Below, piece after piece: positions 16,117 to 25,198 of a DNA stretch of 64,000 nt. Position 1 is the stretch's first letter, and every line of letters starts with the position of its first letter. The notes below the pieces were generated by a model. The model was given only the letters and a program-made list of their open reading frames with translations, did no database searches and was not told the origin of the DNA. The translations under genes were made by a program, and so were the position numbers. The stretch lies in NCBI GenBank assembly GCA_963771005.1, contig CAVYRO010000006.1, forward strand, positions 217,716-281,715. Direction: 5' to 3'. The DNA comes from DASQZK01 sp963771005 (lineage in GTDB: Bacteria > Bacteroidota > Bacteroidia > Bacteroidales > GCA-2748055).

Positions 16117-18549
16117 ATGTATAAAAATTATATCCTGACAGCGCTGAGAAACATCCGGAAAACAAAGGTGTATACCTTTATTAATATCTTCGGACTATCT
16201 GTGGGGATCGCAAGTGCAGTGCTCATTCTCCTGTTCATCAGCAGCGAGCTTACCTACGACAGGTTCAATACCAAAGCCTCCAGGATTTACCGGCTTTATA
16301 TAGACGCCCGTTTTGAAGGCTCTGATTTCAAAGGGTCAAGCACCTGCAAGCCTGCCGGGCCTGTTTTTACAGATGAGATACCGGAAGTGCTCAATTACGC
16401 GCGTCTCGATCCACAGTCTCAAACGGTAGTAGGGTACGGTGAAAATAAATTTGTCGAGGATAATTTTGTTTATGCCGACTCGGGTGTTTTCCAGATCTTC
16501 ACCCTGCACATGTACATGGGTGACCCGGTTACCGCTCTCGAGGAACCGAATACCGTTGTCCTTACCAGGTCTATGGTCAAAAAATATTTCGGAAAGGAGA
16601 ACCCTATCGGAAAGATCCTTACCGTCAATGCGGATTCAAATATGTACAGGGTGACAGGGGTAATTGAGGATCTTCCGCCTGAAACCCATCTCAAGTTTGA
16701 TTTTCTTGCATCATTCTGCACCCTTCCTGACAGCCGGGATGATTTCTGGCTCTCGAACAATCTTTATACCTACGTCCTGCTTGAAAAAGGGGCCGATGAA
16801 GAAGAGACCGAGAGGAAGATGCAGGAAGTTTCCATGAAATATATCGGACCCCAGGTTCAGCAGGTATTGGGTATCGATCTTGATGAGTTCCGGCAGAAAG
16901 GCAACCGTTACGGCATCTTCCTCCAGCCACTCACCGACATACACCTAAACAGCGAGATCGGCGGGGGCTTCAAAGCCGTTCACGAAAGAAAATATCTCCT
17001 CATCTTCGGTCTTATTGCCCTCTTCATCCTTATTATCGCATCCATCAATTTCATGAATCTGTCCACCGCACGTTCTGCAAACCGTGCAAAGGAAGTGGGA
17101 ATGCGAAAGGTGGTCGGATCGACCCGAAAGCAACTTATCAACCAGTTCCTTTGGGAATCGGTGATCCTCAGTATAATCTCGCTTTTCTTTGCATTGATAC
17201 TGGTGGAACTTGTCCTTCCTTATTTTAACGGGACGATGGAACTCAATCTTTCCACCAATTATCTTCGCCATTGGTATACCGTTCCGGGACTTCTCTTCCT
17301 TGCGCTGATGGTAGGGCTGCTCAGCGGCAGTTATCCTGCCTTCGTGCTTTCTTCCTTCCGCCCTGTGAGGGTTCTTAAGGGTCAGACTGTAAAAGGCGCG
17401 GGGGGCGGATTACTCCGCAATATCCTCGTAGTGGTGCAGTTCACGATCTCCATCGTCATCATTATCGGTACCATCGTGGTATATTCTCAGTTGCACTATA
17501 TGATGAATAAAGAACTCGGATTCAACAAGGAGAGGATGATCGTACTTGACAGGGTATGGCCCCTGGGTGATAAGGTGGATGCCTTTATGCAGGAAGTTGA
17601 GAAACTCCCGGGTGTCAGGCTTACCACGCAGACTACGACCTTCCCGGGACAGGTCAACAATGACAATGGTTTCAGGATCAAAGGACGAAGCCGTTCAAGC
17701 AATTATATGTTTGTAACCGTATGGACCGACAGCAAATATTTCGATGCGTACAGTATGGGCCTCAGCCAGGGACGGTTTTTTGATCCTGCTTTCCCATCAG
17801 ACTCAGGTGCGGCTGTCATTAATGAAACGGCAGTCAGGAAATACAATCTGGAAGATCCCCTGAATACCACGCTTCTTATGCCAAACCCAGACGGCGAGAC
17901 GGAATCTCTCCGGGTCATAGGCGTAGTGAAAGATTACCACCTGGCCTCCCTGCGAAATCCAATCGCACCCTGTGTCTTTTTGCTCAAACCCGGAAACTGG
18001 AATGCAGGAGGGTATATTTCCGTTAGTCTGGAGAAAAATTCCAGGTCGACACAGAATACGATCAGCCATATCGAGAATATCTGGAAATCTTTCCGGCCGG
18101 AGGACCCGTTCCTTTTCTTCTTCCTCGATGACCGCCTGAACACCATGTATACCGAGGAGGTGCGGACAGGGAGGCTTTCACTTACATTCAGCATCCTGGC
18201 CATCTTTATCGCCAGTCTCGGACTCTTCGGGCTGACCCTGTTCACCACGGAGAAAAAAACAAGGGAGATCGGGATCCGGAAAGTCTTGGGTGCACTCATG
18301 AAGGATGTAATCCTGCTTATCATAAAGGATATTTCTATCCTCATCGCCATATCCACGGTCATTGCCTGGCTGCTTTCCTACAAGATCATGGAGAACTGGC
18401 TTCAAAGTTTTCCCTATAAGATAAAACTGGGTGGCTGGATCTTCATTCTTTCCGCCGGGATTGCATTTTTTGTAGCCATCTGTACCGTGAGTTTCCAGGC
18501 ATGGAGAGCTGCCAGGGCGAATCCGGCCGAATCGCTGCATTATGAGTGA
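16117..18549 (+). CDS. ABC transporter permease, FtsX/MacB type
   Basis: This protein of about 810 residues contains two FtsX-like halves. A first membrane span follows MYKNYILTALRNIRK; a periplasmic MacB-PCD domain follows (about 50-280); then three spans (about 290-420), a second span and periplasmic domain (about 440-680), and three C-terminal spans. Conserved KEVGMRKVVGSTRKQL and TREIGIRKVLGALMKD occur at the equivalent place in each half. No ATPase gene is adjacent. Such Bacteroidota permeases are linked with lipoprotein or peptide export; substrate unknown. I prefer the ATG at 16117, which gives the usual family N-terminus; another ATG at 16096 precedes it with a near-duplicate ATGTATAAAAA. 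Confidence 0.85.
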   Translation: MYKNYILTALRNIRKTKVYTFINIFGLSVGIASAVLILLFISSELTYDRFNTKASRIYRLYIDARFEGSDFKGSSTCKPAGPVFTDEIPEVLNYARLDPQSQTVVGYGENKFVEDNFVYADSGVFQIFTLHMYMGDPVTALEEPNTVVLTRSMVKKYFGKENPIGKILTVNADSNMYRVTGVIEDLPPETHLKFDFLASFCTLPDSRDDFWLSNNLYTYVLLEKGADEEETERKMQEVSMKYIGPQVQQVLGIDLDEFRQKGNRYGIFLQPLTDIHLNSEIGGGFKAVHERKYLLIFGLIALFILIIASINFMNLSTARSANRAKEVGMRKVVGSTRKQLINQFLWESVILSIISLFFALILVELVLPYFNGTMELNLSTNYLRHWYTVPGLLFLALMVGLLSGSYPAFVLSSFRPVRVLKGQTVKGAGGGLLRNILVVVQFTISIVIIIGTIVVYSQLHYMMNKELGFNKERMIVLDRVWPLGDKVDAFMQEVEKLPGVRLTTQTTTFPGQVNNDNGFRIKGRSRSSNYMFVTVWTDSKYFDAYSMGLSQGRFFDPAFPSDSGAAVINETAVRKYNLEDPLNTTLLMPNPDGETESLRVIGVVKDYHLASLRNPIAPCVFLLKPGNWNAGGYISVSLEKNSRSTQNTISHIENIWKSFRPEDPFLFFFLDDRLNTMYTEEVRTGRLSLTFSILAIFIASLGLFGLTLFTTEKKTREIGIRKVLGALMKDVILLIIKDISILIAISTVIAWLLSYKIMENWLQSFPYKIKLGGWIFILSAGIAFFVAICTVSFQAWRAARANPAESLHYE

Positions 18550-18559
18550 AATGTGTTCT

Positions 18560-19303
18560 TCACATGAGATTCCCTGCCTTTTCGAGATCTTCAGGAGTAT
18601 CAATGCCAACGGGACCGTAGCTGGTTTCACTGACCCGGATATGAAAACCATGGTCAAGCCACCGGAGTTGCTCAAGTGATTCGGCTTTCTCGAGTGCCGA
18701 TGCTTCCAGGCGCGTTATTTTCCTGAGAATATCCATCCGGTAGGCATAGATCCCTATGTGCCGGAAAAACCGGTAGCTCCGTACCCATTCCTCTTTCGGA
18801 CAGCCACGGACAAAGGGCACAGGTGAGCGGCTGAAGTAGAGCGCTAAATGGTTTCTGTCGAATACCACCTTGGGTTTATTTTCATCGAAGATTTCGGAAA
18901 GATCGTCGACAGGCTTGGCGAGGGTGGCAATTTCGGTTCCGGGATCGTCAAAACATCGCGTGAGTTGCCGGATCTGTTCCGGGCGAATGAAAGGTTCGTC
19001 ACCCTGGATATTGATAACAACACCGGCCTTCAATCCGTATTCAAGTTCGATATTTTGTGCTGCTTCCATACAGCGGTCAGTACCGCTGGGGTGGCGGGGT
19101 GAAGTCATAACTACCTTACCACCGAAGTCGAGGACAGCCTTCCGGATCCTTTCATCGTCGGTAGCCACAAAAACATTTTCGAGTGCTTCGGAACTCCGCT
19201 CGTAAACCCATTGTACCATTGGCTTGTTTTTCAACAGGGCCAGCGGTTTTCCCGGGAAACGGGTGGAAGCATATCTCGAAGGTATTATACCCAGGATTTC
19301 CAT
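18560..19303 (-). CDS. kdsB: 3-deoxy-manno-octulosonate cytidylyltransferase
   Basis: KdsB activates Kdo with CTP to give CMP-Kdo, which is needed for the inner core of lipopolysaccharide. The 247-residue protein has the nucleotide-binding start IIPSRYASTRFPGKPL, the GTDRCMEAA segment, INIQGDEPFI with the metal-binding aspartate, and HIGIYAYR towards the C-terminus. Length matches the family. It is convergent with the ABC permease gene (10 bp between stops) and divergent from the sigma54-activator operon that includes lptE, another lipopolysaccharide gene. Presence of kdsB confirms a Gram-negative outer membrane with Kdo. Confidence 0.95.
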   Translation of the reverse strand: MEILGIIPSRYASTRFPGKPLALLKNKPMVQWVYERSSEALENVFVATDDERIRKAVLDFGGKVVMTSPRHPSGTDRCMEAAQNIELEYGLKAGVVINIQGDEPFIRPEQIRQLTRCFDDPGTEIATLAKPVDDLSEIFDENKPKVVFDRNHLALYFSRSPVPFVRGCPKEEWVRSYRFFRHIGIYAYRMDILRKITRLEASALEKAESLEQLRWLDHGFHIRVSETSYGPVGIDTPEDLEKAGNLM

Positions 19304-19363
19304 AGGAACAAAAGTAATTCGTTTTTATTACATACTAATATTAGCAAAAAAATTTTAAAGTAG

Positions 19364-19371
19364 TAATTTTG
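19364..19371 (+). promoter_or_regulatory. Bacteroidota -7 box for the sigma54 activator-lptE-secG operon
   Basis: TAATTTTG matches TAnnTTTG exactly, 49 bp upstream of the ATG at 19420. I cannot identify a -33 element. Confidence 0.45.
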
Positions 19372-19419
19372 TCAGATCATTCAGGATATTTTGTCAGTAT
19401 TCACACTCGACAGTGATTT

Positions 19420-20652
19420 ATGGATTTACAGCAGATAAAACAACGGTTTGGGATCATAGGACATTTTCCGGGAATAAACCATGCCATCAACATTGCAATG
19501 CAGGTTGCCGGAACCGATCTTTCCGTTCTTATCACAGGTGAAAGCGGGACCGGCAAGGAAGTGTTTCCCCAGATCATCCATAGCCTGAGCTCCCGAAAGC
19601 ATGGGACCTATATTGCGGTGAACTGCGGGGCAATACCTGATGGGACGATCGATTCGGAACTTTTCGGTCACGAAAAAGGCTCATTCACCGGGGCACATGA
19701 GTCAAGAAAGGGATATTTCGAAGTGGCCGATGGAGGCACCATTTTCCTCGACGAGGTGGCCGAGCTACCTCTCTCTACGCAGGTGAGGCTGCTGAGGGTC
19801 CTTGAAGCGGGAGAATTTTTGCGTGTAGGATCATCGAAGGTCCAGAAAACGAACGTACGGGTCATCGCAGCCTCGAACGTCGACATTGTGGCTGCCATAA
19901 ACAGCAATAAATTCCGGGAAGATCTTTATTATCGTCTGAATACGGTACCCATTGCCATTCCTCCGCTGAGGAAGAGAGGTGAAGACATCTCCCTGCTCTT
20001 CCGGAAATTTGCTTCCGACTTCGCCGAAAAATACCGTATGCCCCCGGTGGTGCTTACCGAGGATGCCAAAATAACCCTTATAAATTACGAGTGGCCGGGC
20101 AATGTGAGACAGCTCAAAAACGTTACAGAACAAATATCGATCATCGAACAGGAGAGAATGATTGACTCGGAAAAACTGGTAAAATACCTGCCCAACTACC
20201 ATAAATCGCGACTTCCGGCCCTGGCCGGTTCGGCCCTTGACCGGGAGACATTTTCGTCAGAGCGTGAGATCCTGTACAAGATCCTGTTCGATATGAAAAA
20301 TGATATGGCTGATCTCAAGAAACTGGTGCGCGATCTGATGCAGAAAGGGACTGACAGCCATGAGGTGCGGGAAGAGAATGCGCAACTCATACGGAAACTG
20401 TATCATCCGGGAGATTCGGAATCCAAGGAAGAAACTCACCCGGGGTTTCATTTTCCCCGGCCCGATGCAGAAGATATCATGGATACAGAGGAGATCGTCG
20501 AGGAATCCCTTTCGCTGGAAGATAAGGAGATCGAGCTGATCCGGAAGGCGTTGGAGAAACACCATGGGAAACGGAAAAATGCAGCGCAGGAATTGGGTAT
20601 CTCTGAAAGAACCCTTTACAGAAAAATAAAAGAGTATGATATCGAAGCCTGA
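19420..20652 (+). CDS. Sigma54-interacting AAA+ transcriptional activator without receiver domain
   Basis: The protein has 410 residues. The AAA+ domain begins almost at the N-terminus: Walker A GESGTGKE at about 40-47, the sigma54-contacting loop as GSFTGAHE, Walker B TIFLDEVAELP, and the arginine-containing FREDLYYRLN. A linker (about 240-350) leads to a C-terminal Fis-type helix-turn-helix (KRKNAAQELGISERTLYRKI). No receiver, GAF or PAS domain precedes the AAA+ core, so control must come through abundance or a partner. It overlaps lptE by 17 bp. This gene arrangement (sigma54 activator, lptE, TPR protein, secG) recurs in Bacteroidota, and the activator's targets are unknown. Confidence 0.9.
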   Translation: MDLQQIKQRFGIIGHFPGINHAINIAMQVAGTDLSVLITGESGTGKEVFPQIIHSLSSRKHGTYIAVNCGAIPDGTIDSELFGHEKGSFTGAHESRKGYFEVADGGTIFLDEVAELPLSTQVRLLRVLEAGEFLRVGSSKVQKTNVRVIAASNVDIVAAINSNKFREDLYYRLNTVPIAIPPLRKRGEDISLLFRKFASDFAEKYRMPPVVLTEDAKITLINYEWPGNVRQLKNVTEQISIIEQERMIDSEKLVKYLPNYHKSRLPALAGSALDRETFSSEREILYKILFDMKNDMADLKKLVRDLMQKGTDSHEVREENAQLIRKLYHPGDSESKEETHPGFHFPRPDAEDIMDTEEIVEESLSLEDKEIELIRKALEKHHGKRKNAAQELGISERTLYRKIKEYDIEA

Positions 20653-21175
20653 CAGGATAAAACGGTACGTTTCATCGGGAATATTTATCTTTCTTTTTAC
20701 CCTGATGATTTACCTGCAGTCCTGTAAGATAAATTATTCCCTCACAGGGGTGAATCTTCCGCCCGAACTGAAAACCTTTTCGGTGGAGTATTTCCCGAAC
20801 AGGGCTCCTGTTGTCCAGGCTTCCCTAAGTCAGAAATTCACCGATGCCCTTAAGGATAAAATCACGGGACAAACCAGCCTGAACCTCATCAATGGACTTG
20901 GGGATGTCGATTTTTCAGGCGAGATCAAAAATTATGAGACAAGGCCCACAGCCATCACAGGAAATGAAGTGGCCGCCCTGAACCGGCTGACCATAAGCGT
21001 GAGGGTCAAGTACAGCAACAACGTGAATCCCGATGAAAGTTTCGACACCAGCTTCTCGCGGTATGAAGACTACTCGAGCGATCAGGACCTTACCGCGGTG
21101 GAAGATGAGCTCATCGACCAGATCGTCGAACTGCTTGTAGAAGATATATTTAATAAAGCTTTTGTGAACTGGTGA
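20636..21175 (+). CDS. lptE: LPS-assembly lipoprotein LptE
   Basis: LptE plugs the outer-membrane LptD barrel and helps deliver lipopolysaccharide to the cell surface. The 179-residue protein has an N-terminal hydrophobic segment ending in a lipobox-like IYLQSC, with Cys30 as the expected lipidation site, followed by the Bacteroidota LptE pattern INYSLTGVNLPPELKTFSVEYF. Sequence similarity to proteobacterial LptE is low in this phylum, and the call rests on that pattern and on position. It overlaps the end of the activator gene and is followed after 2 bp by the TPR gene, so the operon is tightly coupled. Confidence 0.85.
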   Translation: MISKPDRIKRYVSSGIFIFLFTLMIYLQSCKINYSLTGVNLPPELKTFSVEYFPNRAPVVQASLSQKFTDALKDKITGQTSLNLINGLGDVDFSGEIKNYETRPTAITGNEVAALNRLTISVRVKYSNNVNPDESFDTSFSRYEDYSSDQDLTAVEDELIDQIVELLVEDIFNKAFVNW

Positions 21176-21177
21176 CA

Positions 21178-22053
21178 ATGAACAAAGACATATTCCTGCG
21201 AAATCTCCTCGATCCCTACGGGACCGGGATCGGGTACGATAATCTTAAGTCACTTACGGTAACCTATCCCTGGTTTTCCACCGCAAAAATACTTTATCTG
21301 CTCTCCCTTAGGCAGGGACAGGATCCGCAGCTTCAGAGTGAAATTGTGAGACAGGCGCCTTTTATCCATAACCGTAGATATCTTCACCATATCCTTCATT
21401 CGGGCATGGCCTCGGAAATCGCCATGGACTTCACCGGAATTTTCAACCGGATGAGCGATCTGGCGGGAAATGCCGATAAAGAAGATCTTACACCTGAGGA
21501 AAGAAAAATATTTTCAAGGGATGAAAATCAAGATGCTCTTTCCGGATCTGGTATGACGGAGCTTCTTGAATTTTCTTACCCCGGCAGTTCCCAAATAACG
21601 GATCCTGTAGCGGAAGGCGAGCTGATTGACCTCGAATTCGAGAGCGCCCCAGAACCTCCCGTACAGGAGGAAAAAACACCCGTACCGGAAAATGAAAGTG
21701 GAGCGGGCAGGGACAGACCGGTAAAAGGATTTGCCGAATGGATCGGAAAAATTGAAAACAGATCTCCGGATGAGCTGAACAAAAGTGATGATCTCATCGA
21801 GATATTCATCAACGGAGGACACGGTCCCATCCGGGCAGACAAGGAAACCTCTCTCTCGGGCGATGTTTCCAGGATTAGCATCGAAGAAGATGAAAGTTAC
21901 ATAACTGACACTCTGGCAAAGATATACGTGAAGCAGGGACTCTATTCAAAAGCCATTTATGCCTACGAAAAATTAAGTTTGAAATATCCGGAAAAAAGTA
22001 TTTACTTTGCCACGCAAATTGAAGAGATTAAGCAATTGATTAACAAAAAATAG
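21178..22053 (+). CDS. TPR-containing protein of the lptE-secG operon
   Basis: The 291-residue protein starts at ATG 21178, 2 bp after the lptE stop; a GTG at 21172 overlapping that stop is a possible alternative. The N-terminal third (NLLDPYGTGIGYDNLKSLTV) is helical and unrecognised. The middle (about 110-200) is low-complexity, acidic and proline-rich. The C-terminal 60 residues look like one to two tetratricopeptide repeats (TLAKIYVKQGLYSKAIYAYE, then KLSLKYPEKS). No signal peptide or membrane span is seen, so it should be cytoplasmic. It sits between lptE and secG in a conserved order. Function unknown. Confidence 0.8.
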   Translation: MNKDIFLRNLLDPYGTGIGYDNLKSLTVTYPWFSTAKILYLLSLRQGQDPQLQSEIVRQAPFIHNRRYLHHILHSGMASEIAMDFTGIFNRMSDLAGNADKEDLTPEERKIFSRDENQDALSGSGMTELLEFSYPGSSQITDPVAEGELIDLEFESAPEPPVQEEKTPVPENESGAGRDRPVKGFAEWIGKIENRSPDELNKSDDLIEIFINGGHGPIRADKETSLSGDVSRISIEEDESYITDTLAKIYVKQGLYSKAIYAYEKLSLKYPEKSIYFATQIEEIKQLINKK

Positions 22054-22061
22054 AACAAATC

Positions 22062-22436
22062 ATGCATGTCCTTTTTGTTATTTTTATCGTGATTATTTGT
22101 ATTCTGCTGATACTTATCGTATTGGTTCAGAATTCACAGGGCGGTGGACTTGCCTCGAATTTTGCTTCCTCCAACCAGTTTATGGGGGTGAGAAAGACGA
22201 CCGATTTTCTTGAAAAAGCAACATGGATCCTTGCAGCAGGTCTGCTCGTATTCAGTCTTCTTGCAACCGTTACAATGCCCTCCAGCAAGGAAGTGGAAAA
22301 ATCACGTGTCGAGGGGGAATTTAATTCATCCCTTCTCAACAATCCTTCCGACAATACGATCAGCCTGCCTGAATCGGCTCCGGATAACAATCAGAATAAT
22401 TCCGGCGGTGAACAGCAGGACCAGGGCCAAAAATAG
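22062..22436 (+). CDS. secG: Protein translocase subunit SecG
   Basis: SecG is the small accessory subunit of the SecYEG protein channel. The 124-residue protein has the family's two membrane spans (about 2-21 and 52-71) with the conserved cytoplasmic loop LVQNSQGGGLASNFASSNQF between them. The C-terminal 50 residues are a polar Asn/Gln-rich tail that is usual in Bacteroidota SecG. It lies 8 bp after the TPR gene and is the last gene of the operon, closed by a strong terminator. Confidence 0.93.
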   Translation: MHVLFVIFIVIICILLILIVLVQNSQGGGLASNFASSNQFMGVRKTTDFLEKATWILAAGLLVFSLLATVTMPSSKEVEKSRVEGEFNSSLLNNPSDNTISLPESAPDNNQNNSGGEQQDQGQK

Positions 22437-22460
22437 GAACATTACACTAAAACTCTTGTC

Positions 22461-22498
22461 AGAGTGTCAGGATGTCAGTCACCTGACACTCTTTTTTT
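22461..22498 (+). terminator. Rho-independent terminator after secG
   Basis: AGAGTGTCAGG (22461-22471) and CCTGACACTCT (22482-22492) form a perfect 11-bp stem around a 10-base loop, followed by seven T. It separates the lptE-secG operon from groESL. Confidence 0.9.
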
Positions 22499-22699
22499 AC
22501 CCCGGTCAAAAGTACTATTTTAACATTAATCTTCTCATTATCTGATCCTTATTTTTCAAACTCCACTAAAACAGTAATGGACTGCATTGCTAAAATGTCC
22601 ACTAATACCGCCTGCTGACAGGGAATGGAGCTTTGGCATAAAATATGAACAGAATGGGACGAATCGAAAATCAAGTCAAACTAAAAAAAATCTTATAAC

Positions 22700-22978
22700 A
22701 TGGCAGATGTTAAAGTTAAACCACTGGCCGATCGCGTTCTGATTGAGCCTATGGCAGCTGAAGAAAAGACCGCTAGCGGTATTATTATCCCTGACACAGC
22801 AAAGGAAAAACCGCAGAAAGGTACTGTTGTTGCTACCGGACCGGGAACAGGTGATGAAAAAATGGAAGTGAAGACCGGTGACCTCGTACTTTTTGGTAAG
22901 TACGCCGGAACTGAAATCACCGTTGACGGTAAAGATTATTTGATCATGAAGCAGTCGGACATTCTCGCTGTAGTATGA
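22700..22978 (+). CDS. groES: Co-chaperonin GroES
   Basis: GroES caps the GroEL cavity during protein folding. The 92-residue protein has the conserved KPLADRVLIEP start, the mobile-loop region around EEKTASGIIIPD that binds GroEL, and the DYLIMKQSDILAV end. It has its own upstream region after the secG terminator; I found no CIRCE inverted repeat (TTAGCACTC/GAGTGCTAA) in 22499-22699, so control by HrcA is not supported by sequence. groEL follows 47 bp downstream. Confidence 0.97.
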   Translation: MADVKVKPLADRVLIEPMAAEEKTASGIIIPDTAKEKPQKGTVVATGPGTGDEKMEVKTGDLVLFGKYAGTEITVDGKDYLIMKQSDILAVV

Positions 22979-23025
22979 TGTCAGGTACTGATATAAAAGA
23001 GTAATTCATTAAAAAAAGATAAAAA

Positions 23026-24663
23026 ATGGCAAAAGAAATCAAATTTGATATCGAAGCACGTGATCATCTCAAACGTGGTATTGATGCGCTGGCAAATGCA
23101 GTGAAAGTGACGCTCGGGCCTATGGGCAGGAACGTCGTCATCGAAAAAAAATTCGGTGCACCCCAGATAACCAAAGACGGTGTTACCGTGGCCAAGGAAA
23201 TTGAACTCTCCAACCATTTCGAAAATGTGGGAGCCCAGATGGTAAAGGAAGTTGCCTCCAAAACAAATGACGATGCAGGCGATGGTACCACCACCGCCAC
23301 CGTACTGGCCCAGTCGATCGTTGAGGTCGGACTGAAAAACGTTACTGCAGGCGCAAACCCGATGGATCTTAAAAGAGGGATCGACAAAGCCGTTCTCAAA
23401 GTTGTGGAGAACCTGAAACAACAGTCACACGAAATCGGTGACGATAACAAAAAAATCGAACAGGTGGCTTCAATTTCTGCCAACAACGATAATGCAATCG
23501 GCGCTCTCATTGCCGAAGCGATGTCAAAAGTCAAAAGAGAAGGTGTCATTACTGTTGAAGAAGCCAAAACCTCAGATACTACCGTTGAAGTGGTTGAAGG
23601 AATGCAGTTTGACCGCGGTTACATTTCTCCCTACTTCGTGACGGATACGGAAAAAATGGAAGCTGTCCTGGAAAATCCTTTCATCCTCATCCACGACAAA
23701 AAGATCTCCACCATGAAAGATCTGCTTCCCATCCTGGAGACCACGGCTCAGACCGGACGGCCCCTCCTGATCATCTCTGAAGATGTTGACGGGGAAGCCC
23801 TTGCTACCCTGATCGTAAATAAACTCAGAGGCTCACTGAAAATCGCTGCTGTAAAAGCTCCGGGGTTCGGTGACAGGAGAAAGGAAATGCTCGAAGATAT
23901 CGCCATCCTGACCGGCGGCACGGTTATTTCCGAAGATAAAGGTCTGAAACTTGAAAACACCCAGCTTAACGACCTTGGTAATTCCGAAAAAGTGACCATC
24001 GACAAGGAAAATACAACCATCGTGAACGGCGCCGGTGAAAAAGCAAATATCGATTCACGGGTTAACCAGATCAAGAGGCAGATTGATAACACCACTTCAG
24101 ATTATGACAAGGAAAAACTCCAGGAAAGGCTTGCCAAGCTTGCCGGCGGAGTTGCCGTACTCTATGTGGGAGCAGCTTCTGAAGTCGAAATGAAAGAGAA
24201 AAAAGCCCGAGTTGAAGACGCACTCAGTGCAACGCGAGCAGCAGTTGAAGAGGGGATTATCCCCGGAGGCGGTGTGGCTTACATCCGTGCCATTGATGCC
24301 CTTAAAAACCTTAAGGGTGACAATACCGATGAAAATACGGGTATTGCCATCATCAGGAGGGTTCTCGAAGAACCGCTTCGCCAGATCGTTGAAAACGCCG
24401 GCCTCGAAGGTTCCGTCGTTGTTCAGAAGATCAGGGAAGGTAAAAATGATTTCGGGTACAACGCCAGGACCGAAACCTATGAGAACCTTTATGAAGCAGG
24501 GGTTATCGATCCTACCAAGGTTGCCCGTATAGCTCTCGAAAATGCCGCATCTATTGCCGGTATGTTCCTGAGTACGGAATGCGTACTGGTCGACGAACCC
24601 GAGAAAGAACATCCTATGCCGGGCGGCGGTCAGGGAATGGGCGGAATGGGCGGAATGATGTAA
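23026..24663 (+). CDS. groEL: Chaperonin GroEL
   Basis: GroEL is the 60-kDa double-ring chaperonin. The 545-residue product has the ATP-binding loop TLGPMGRNVV, the catalytic-region GDGTTTATVLA, the hinge GGVAVLYVGAASEVE, and the second nucleotide-binding block EEGIIPGGGVAY. It ends with the GGM-rich tail typical of GroEL (GGMGGMM). It forms an operon with groES and is followed by a strong terminator. Nothing unusual is seen. Confidence 0.98.
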   Translation: MAKEIKFDIEARDHLKRGIDALANAVKVTLGPMGRNVVIEKKFGAPQITKDGVTVAKEIELSNHFENVGAQMVKEVASKTNDDAGDGTTTATVLAQSIVEVGLKNVTAGANPMDLKRGIDKAVLKVVENLKQQSHEIGDDNKKIEQVASISANNDNAIGALIAEAMSKVKREGVITVEEAKTSDTTVEVVEGMQFDRGYISPYFVTDTEKMEAVLENPFILIHDKKISTMKDLLPILETTAQTGRPLLIISEDVDGEALATLIVNKLRGSLKIAAVKAPGFGDRRKEMLEDIAILTGGTVISEDKGLKLENTQLNDLGNSEKVTIDKENTTIVNGAGEKANIDSRVNQIKRQIDNTTSDYDKEKLQERLAKLAGGVAVLYVGAASEVEMKEKKARVEDALSATRAAVEEGIIPGGGVAYIRAIDALKNLKGDNTDENTGIAIIRRVLEEPLRQIVENAGLEGSVVVQKIREGKNDFGYNARTETYENLYEAGVIDPTKVARIALENAASIAGMFLSTECVLVDEPEKEHPMPGGGQGMGGMGGMM

Positions 24664-24693
24664 TTCGTATCCATTAACTCAATATATATTCAC

Positions 24694-24730
24694 AAAAAAG
24701 CTGTTTGCCATTGGCAGACAGCTTTTTTTG
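24694..24730 (+). terminator. Rho-independent terminator after groEL
   Basis: AAGCTGTTTGCC (24698-24709) pairs with GGCAGACAGCTT (24713-24724) through one G-U pair, with a 3-base loop, an A-run before and a T-run after. It could work in both directions. Confidence 0.9.
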
Positions 24731-24749
24731 TGGACAAAAACCTGAAAAA

Positions 24750-25115
24750 TTTGGTGAAGTGGAAGAGGAAGAGGAACACGGATCTCGGAAGAATTTGTTG
24801 ATTTGTTGATTTGTTGATTTGTTGAATGGGGTTGAAACCATCTGTGATAATCTGTGAAATCTGTGGTGAAACTCCCCGAAGAATTTGGTGATTTGGTGAA
24901 GTGAGTTGAAACCAACTGAAACAACTAAACCCCCGATCACCCGTCAAAATCCGCGTTCCTCCTCATCCCCCGGTCCAACCCTCCCTACTAACGCTGACAG
25001 ATCCGCTTCGTTCCTCAGCAGATGCTGTCAGGTTTGCCGCCCGCCTCTGATCTGTGTCCATCCGTGTCCATCCGTGTCCATCCGTGTTCTACATTTATCT
25101 TCCCTGAAACAACTT
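24750..25115 (+). repeat. Dispersed composite repeat region, copy 2
   Basis: The gene-free stretch between groEL and the GPH symporter gene holds a TTGTTGATT array (24794-24825), the core module at 24838-24900 (ATCTGTGATAATCTG, AAATCTGTGGTGAAAC, CTCCCCGAAGAA), GGTGATTT units, and at 25056-25087 three copies of TCCGTGTCCA. It has the opposite orientation to copy 1 at 8761-8818. Short open frames across it are repeat translations, not genes. Confidence 0.75.
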
Positions 25116-25198
25116 GAAACCTGAAACTCTTCCTTGCCAATCTCAAAAGAATTTACTAATTATGCTCCTTCTGACCGCCAACCTATAACCACTAAACC

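Noticed and set aside
22499..22699. CIRCE element expected upstream of groES
   Set aside because: No TTAGCACTC/GAGTGCTAA inverted repeat is present.
24674..24947. Small minus-strand frames after groEL
   Set aside because: Overlapping frames through the terminator and repeat array; same repeat-derived peptides as elsewhere.
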